Source: Chloroflexota bacterium
Lineage (GTDB): Bacteria > Chloroflexota > Anaerolineae > Anaerolineales > Anaerolineaceae
Length of the DNA stretch: 17,194 nt
Assembly: GCA_023406965.1 (NCBI GenBank)
Contig: JAEXTI010000111.1
Coordinates: forward strand, 1-17,194
Direction of reading: 5' to 3'
The notes under the pieces were generated by a model that saw only the letters and a program-made list of their open reading frames with translations, was not told where the DNA came from and did no database searches. The stretch's first letter is position 1; each line of letters begins with the position of its first letter. Shown piece after piece: positions 15,409 through 17,194 of the stretch. The translations under genes and the position numbers were made by a program.

Positions 15409-16266
15409 ATGTTGAGAATTGTGACGGATGGCGCGGCAGATATGCCGGCGGGTTGGGAAGAGAAGTACGAGATCCATATTTTGCCCTTACGGGTAAATTT
15501 TGGCGATACGACGTATATCCAGGGCAAGAATTTCAGGCTGGAAGATTTCTACCGGTTGGTCCGCGAGACGCGCATCATTCCAAAAACTTCGCTGCCTTCG
15601 CCGGGACAGGTGATGGAGTTTTATCGCAACATTGCCAACAAAGGCGACTCGATTTTGTCGATGCATATTACCAGCCGCCTGTCGGGCACGTTTGCCACGG
15701 TGCAAATGGCTGCGAAGGAACTGCGCGACGAGTTCAACATCCATGTGTTTGATTCGGGAGCGGGTTCGGCGGGATTGGGCTTCATGGCCCGCGAAGCGCG
15801 CATTCTGGATCGAGCGGGGGCGTCGCTGGATCGGATTGTTCAGCGAATGGAATCCATTCGTAAACGCTGGACGGTGCTTTTTACCATTGATAACCTGGAG
15901 TTTGCCTATCTCAACGGGCGGGTGGGAATGATCCAAAACCTGTTGTCCTCGGTATTGAAGGTCAAGCCGATCATCGTGCTGCGAGACGGCCTGCTGGAGA
16001 TGGCGGACAAGGTCCGCACCCGGCATAAGGCAATCGATCACATTCTGAACCAAGCTCGCGAGCGCCTGGGTGGAAAGCTGGCGGACGTGGCGGTGGTACA
16101 TGCCGCCGACCCAGAGATGGCCAAGGCGATTTTGGAAAAGGTGCGGGGTATGCTCAACGTCCGCGAGTTGATTGTGACCGACCTGGCCATCCCGGTGGCA
16201 GCCAACCTGGGGCCGGGGACGATTGGAATTGTGGCTTATCCGGTAGAAGAGGAGAGCGAGCGATGA
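15409..16266 (+). CDS. DegV family fatty-acid-binding protein
   Basis: The start chosen is the ATG at 15409, with AAGGGG (15395-15400) 8 bases upstream; a GTG at 15391 overlapping the previous stop would add six residues. The 285-residue product shows the DegV two-domain pattern. The N-terminal part has VTDGAADMP (5-13; the usual TDS is TDG here), TSLPSPGQ near 58-65, HITSRLSGTF near 85-95 and VFDSGAGSAGLGF near 115-128. The C-terminal part has LEFAYLNGRVG near 160-170, LKVKPI and DKVRTRHKA near 195-205. DegV proteins bind a single fatty acid; in Firmicutes the related FakB proteins present it to the kinase FakA for phospholipid synthesis. No FakA (DAK-domain) gene is in the window, so the acceptor is unknown. 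The following gene overlaps its stop as ATGA. Confidence 0.93.
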   Translation: MLRIVTDGAADMPAGWEEKYEIHILPLRVNFGDTTYIQGKNFRLEDFYRLVRETRIIPKTSLPSPGQVMEFYRNIANKGDSILSMHITSRLSGTFATVQMAAKELRDEFNIHVFDSGAGSAGLGFMAREARILDRAGASLDRIVQRMESIRKRWTVLFTIDNLEFAYLNGRVGMIQNLLSSVLKVKPIIVLRDGLLEMADKVRTRHKAIDHILNQARERLGGKLADVAVVHAADPEMAKAILEKVRGMLNVRELIVTDLAIPVAANLGPGTIGIVAYPVEEESER

Positions 16267-16496
16267 GTGTGACGAACGCAGAAGCCATTTTTCAATTAGA
16301 GCAACAATTACAGCGGTCGCTCCGGCCGGTGCAGCCGGATCCGACGTTTGTGCAGGAATTACAGGTGCGGCTTGCTAACCCGGGACCGACGCTGGCTTCT
16401 CCGCGTACAGCGGGGGTTGGACTGCTGCTGACGGCGGTTGGGATCACGGCAGGAGTGCTGTTGTTGTGGTTGTTGGGAAGATTGAAGAGAGAGTAG
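16263..16496 (+). CDS. Small single-pass membrane protein
   Basis: This 77-residue protein has no family I recognise. Residues 1-40 are a soluble amphipathic stretch (LEQQLQRSLRPVQPDPTF), and residues about 50-71 form one membrane helix followed by GRLKRE. The basic tail suggests the C-terminus faces the cytoplasm. Its ATG overlaps the DegV stop as ATGA, and GAGGAG (16249-16254) lies 8 bases upstream, so it is certainly translated with that operon. Its place in a sigma-factor operon makes an anti-sigma or membrane-tethering role conceivable, but it lacks the Cys/His motif of zinc-binding anti-sigma factors. A terminator follows at once. Confidence 0.8.
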   Translation: MSVTNAEAIFQLEQQLQRSLRPVQPDPTFVQELQVRLANPGPTLASPRTAGVGLLLTAVGITAGVLLLWLLGRLKRE

Positions 16497-16500
16497 TATG

Positions 16501-16540
16501 AAAAGATCCGCCCGGTGAAAAGCGCCGGGCGGATCTTTTT
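16501..16540. terminator. Bidirectional terminator
   Basis: Bases 16501-16515 pair perfectly with 16525-16539 (15 bp) around the loop TGAAAAGCG. The stem core is GATCCGCCCGG, flanked by four A's on one side and five T's on the other. It lies between the convergent small membrane protein gene and the YceI gene. Confidence 0.93.
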
Positions 16541-16551
16541 CTGCGCATGAT

Positions 16552-17194
16552 TTATTGTTGGGCAAACGTAAAGTTGAGTGTGAGGGCGACGCCATCCTTG
16601 ACGATGAGCACCCCGGCGATGTTGGGCGGGGTGACGCCCCAATCGGCCATCATGATGAAGGTGGTGGCTTGCCCGGCGAGCTTGCCGTCCTGATAGGTGG
16701 CGGTGACATCCCAGGTAACCGGGAGAGTGGTTTCGCGAATGGTGAGATCGCCGGTCATCTGGAAGGAAAGCGGCTGGCCTTCTTGAGGCGCCTCGGGGAA
16801 GCCGGACAGACTGGTGACGGTGAATTTCGCCAGGGGGAAGGTGGCTGATTCCAGCCAGCGCGTGCGAATGGCGTTGTCGCGGCGAGAGCTATCGGTAGCC
16901 AGGGTGCTGATATCGACGGTGAACTCGCCGAATTCAATTTGGGCGGGGTTGGCTGGGTCGAAGCGCAGGGAGCCGGAGAGCTGGCTGGTGGCTCCTACGG
17001 CGGTCGCCAGACGGTTGTTTTCGTTCAAAAAGGTTTCTTCAACCGAATATTGGGCGGATGATTCCTCAGGGACGAGGACCAGTTCGATCATTCCGCTAGA
17101 AGTGACCGGCATTTGCACTTCGGGTTGGGCGGTGGCGGTTGTTTCGGTAGGGAGGGCAGTAGCGGTGGGGGCAGGGGCTATGGTCGATGTGGAT
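16552..17194 (-). CDS. YceI family protein, N-terminus beyond the window
   Basis: The frame reads without a stop from 16552 to the right edge, giving 213 visible residues; the N-terminus is outside. A GTG at 17118 is in frame but lies inside a Thr/Ala/Pro-rich run (PTATALPTETTATAQPEVQ) typical of the linker after an export or lipoprotein signal, so it is not the true start. The remaining 175 or so residues match a YceI barrel: AQYSVEETFLNE at the start, GSLRFDP, then FTVDISTLATDSSRRDNAIR, FPLAKFTVTSL, GDLTIRETTLPVTWDV and VKDGVALTLNFTFA at the end. YceI proteins bind an isoprenoid or similar lipid outside the cytoplasm. Its terminator is shared with the operon on the other strand. The specific ligand is unknown, and a lipoprotein anchor is inferred from the linker only. 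Confidence 0.9.
   Translation of the reverse strand, partial: STSTIAPAPTATALPTETTATAQPEVQMPVTSSGMIELVLVPEESSAQYSVEETFLNENNRLATAVGATSQLSGSLRFDPANPAQIEFGEFTVDISTLATDSSRRDNAIRTRWLESATFPLAKFTVTSLSGFPEAPQEGQPLSFQMTGDLTIRETTLPVTWDVTATYQDGKLAGQATTFIMMADWGVTPPNIAGVLIVKDGVALTLNFTFAQQ

Noticed and set aside
17116..17118. GTG as true start of the YceI gene
   Set aside because: The same frame continues upstream through a Thr/Ala/Pro linker to the window edge without a stop.

Overview
The window is an ordinary bacterial chromosome segment, dense and GC-rich, with short intergenic gaps. The gene set suggests a Chloroflexota (Anaerolineae-like) organism: an envelope protein with a Thr/Pro linker, a receiver-MinD fusion, a membrane-anchored spermidine-synthase-like protein next to a DUF1461/Lit-like membrane protein, DegV, and an ECF-type sigma factor. 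This placement is an inference from gene content only; no rRNA or tRNA lies in the window.

Layout, left to right. (1) 20-3079: an HD-GYP signalling protein (+) converges on a receiver/MinD-like (CpaE/TadZ-type) protein (-). (2) 3080-3515: the only long non-coding stretch. It holds a 16-bp palindrome, a perfect 25-bp-stem hairpin and two terminator-like hairpins, the second just behind a TATAAT box. (3) 3516-7174: a probable envelope pair, an exported lytic-transglycosylase-like protein with a Ca-loop (SdrD-B-like) C-terminal module, then a very acidic single-pass membrane protein with a repeated Trp-Pro-Trp motif and a C-terminal domain that looks like an inactive sortase. (4) 7184-9417: a probably leaderless two-gene operon, a membrane-anchored spermidine-synthase-like protein and a Lit/DUF1461 protein, closed by a strong bidirectional terminator. 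(5) 9484-10596 (-): a stand-alone MalK/UgpC/MsmX-type ABC ATPase with a clear promoter and Shine-Dalgarno. (6) 10771-13341: mutS, probably also leaderless, followed by an AT-rich HEAT-like gene of unknown function that looks foreign. (7) 14725-16496: an operon of sigma factor, DegV and a small membrane protein, with stop/start overlaps, ended by a second bidirectional terminator. (8) 16552 to the right edge (-): a YceI-family protein whose N-terminus lies outside the window.

Several starts are revised here from Shine-Dalgarno or overlap evidence (3079, 8749, 10596, 14777, 15409), and the YceI reading frame is extended to the window edge. I see no CRISPR array, transposase, integrase, tRNA or rRNA. 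No complete new defence or mobile system is evident. The most unusual items are the repeat/pseudo-sortase protein at 5306-7174, the structured intergenic region at 3080-3515 and the AT-rich HEAT-like gene at 13345-14667.
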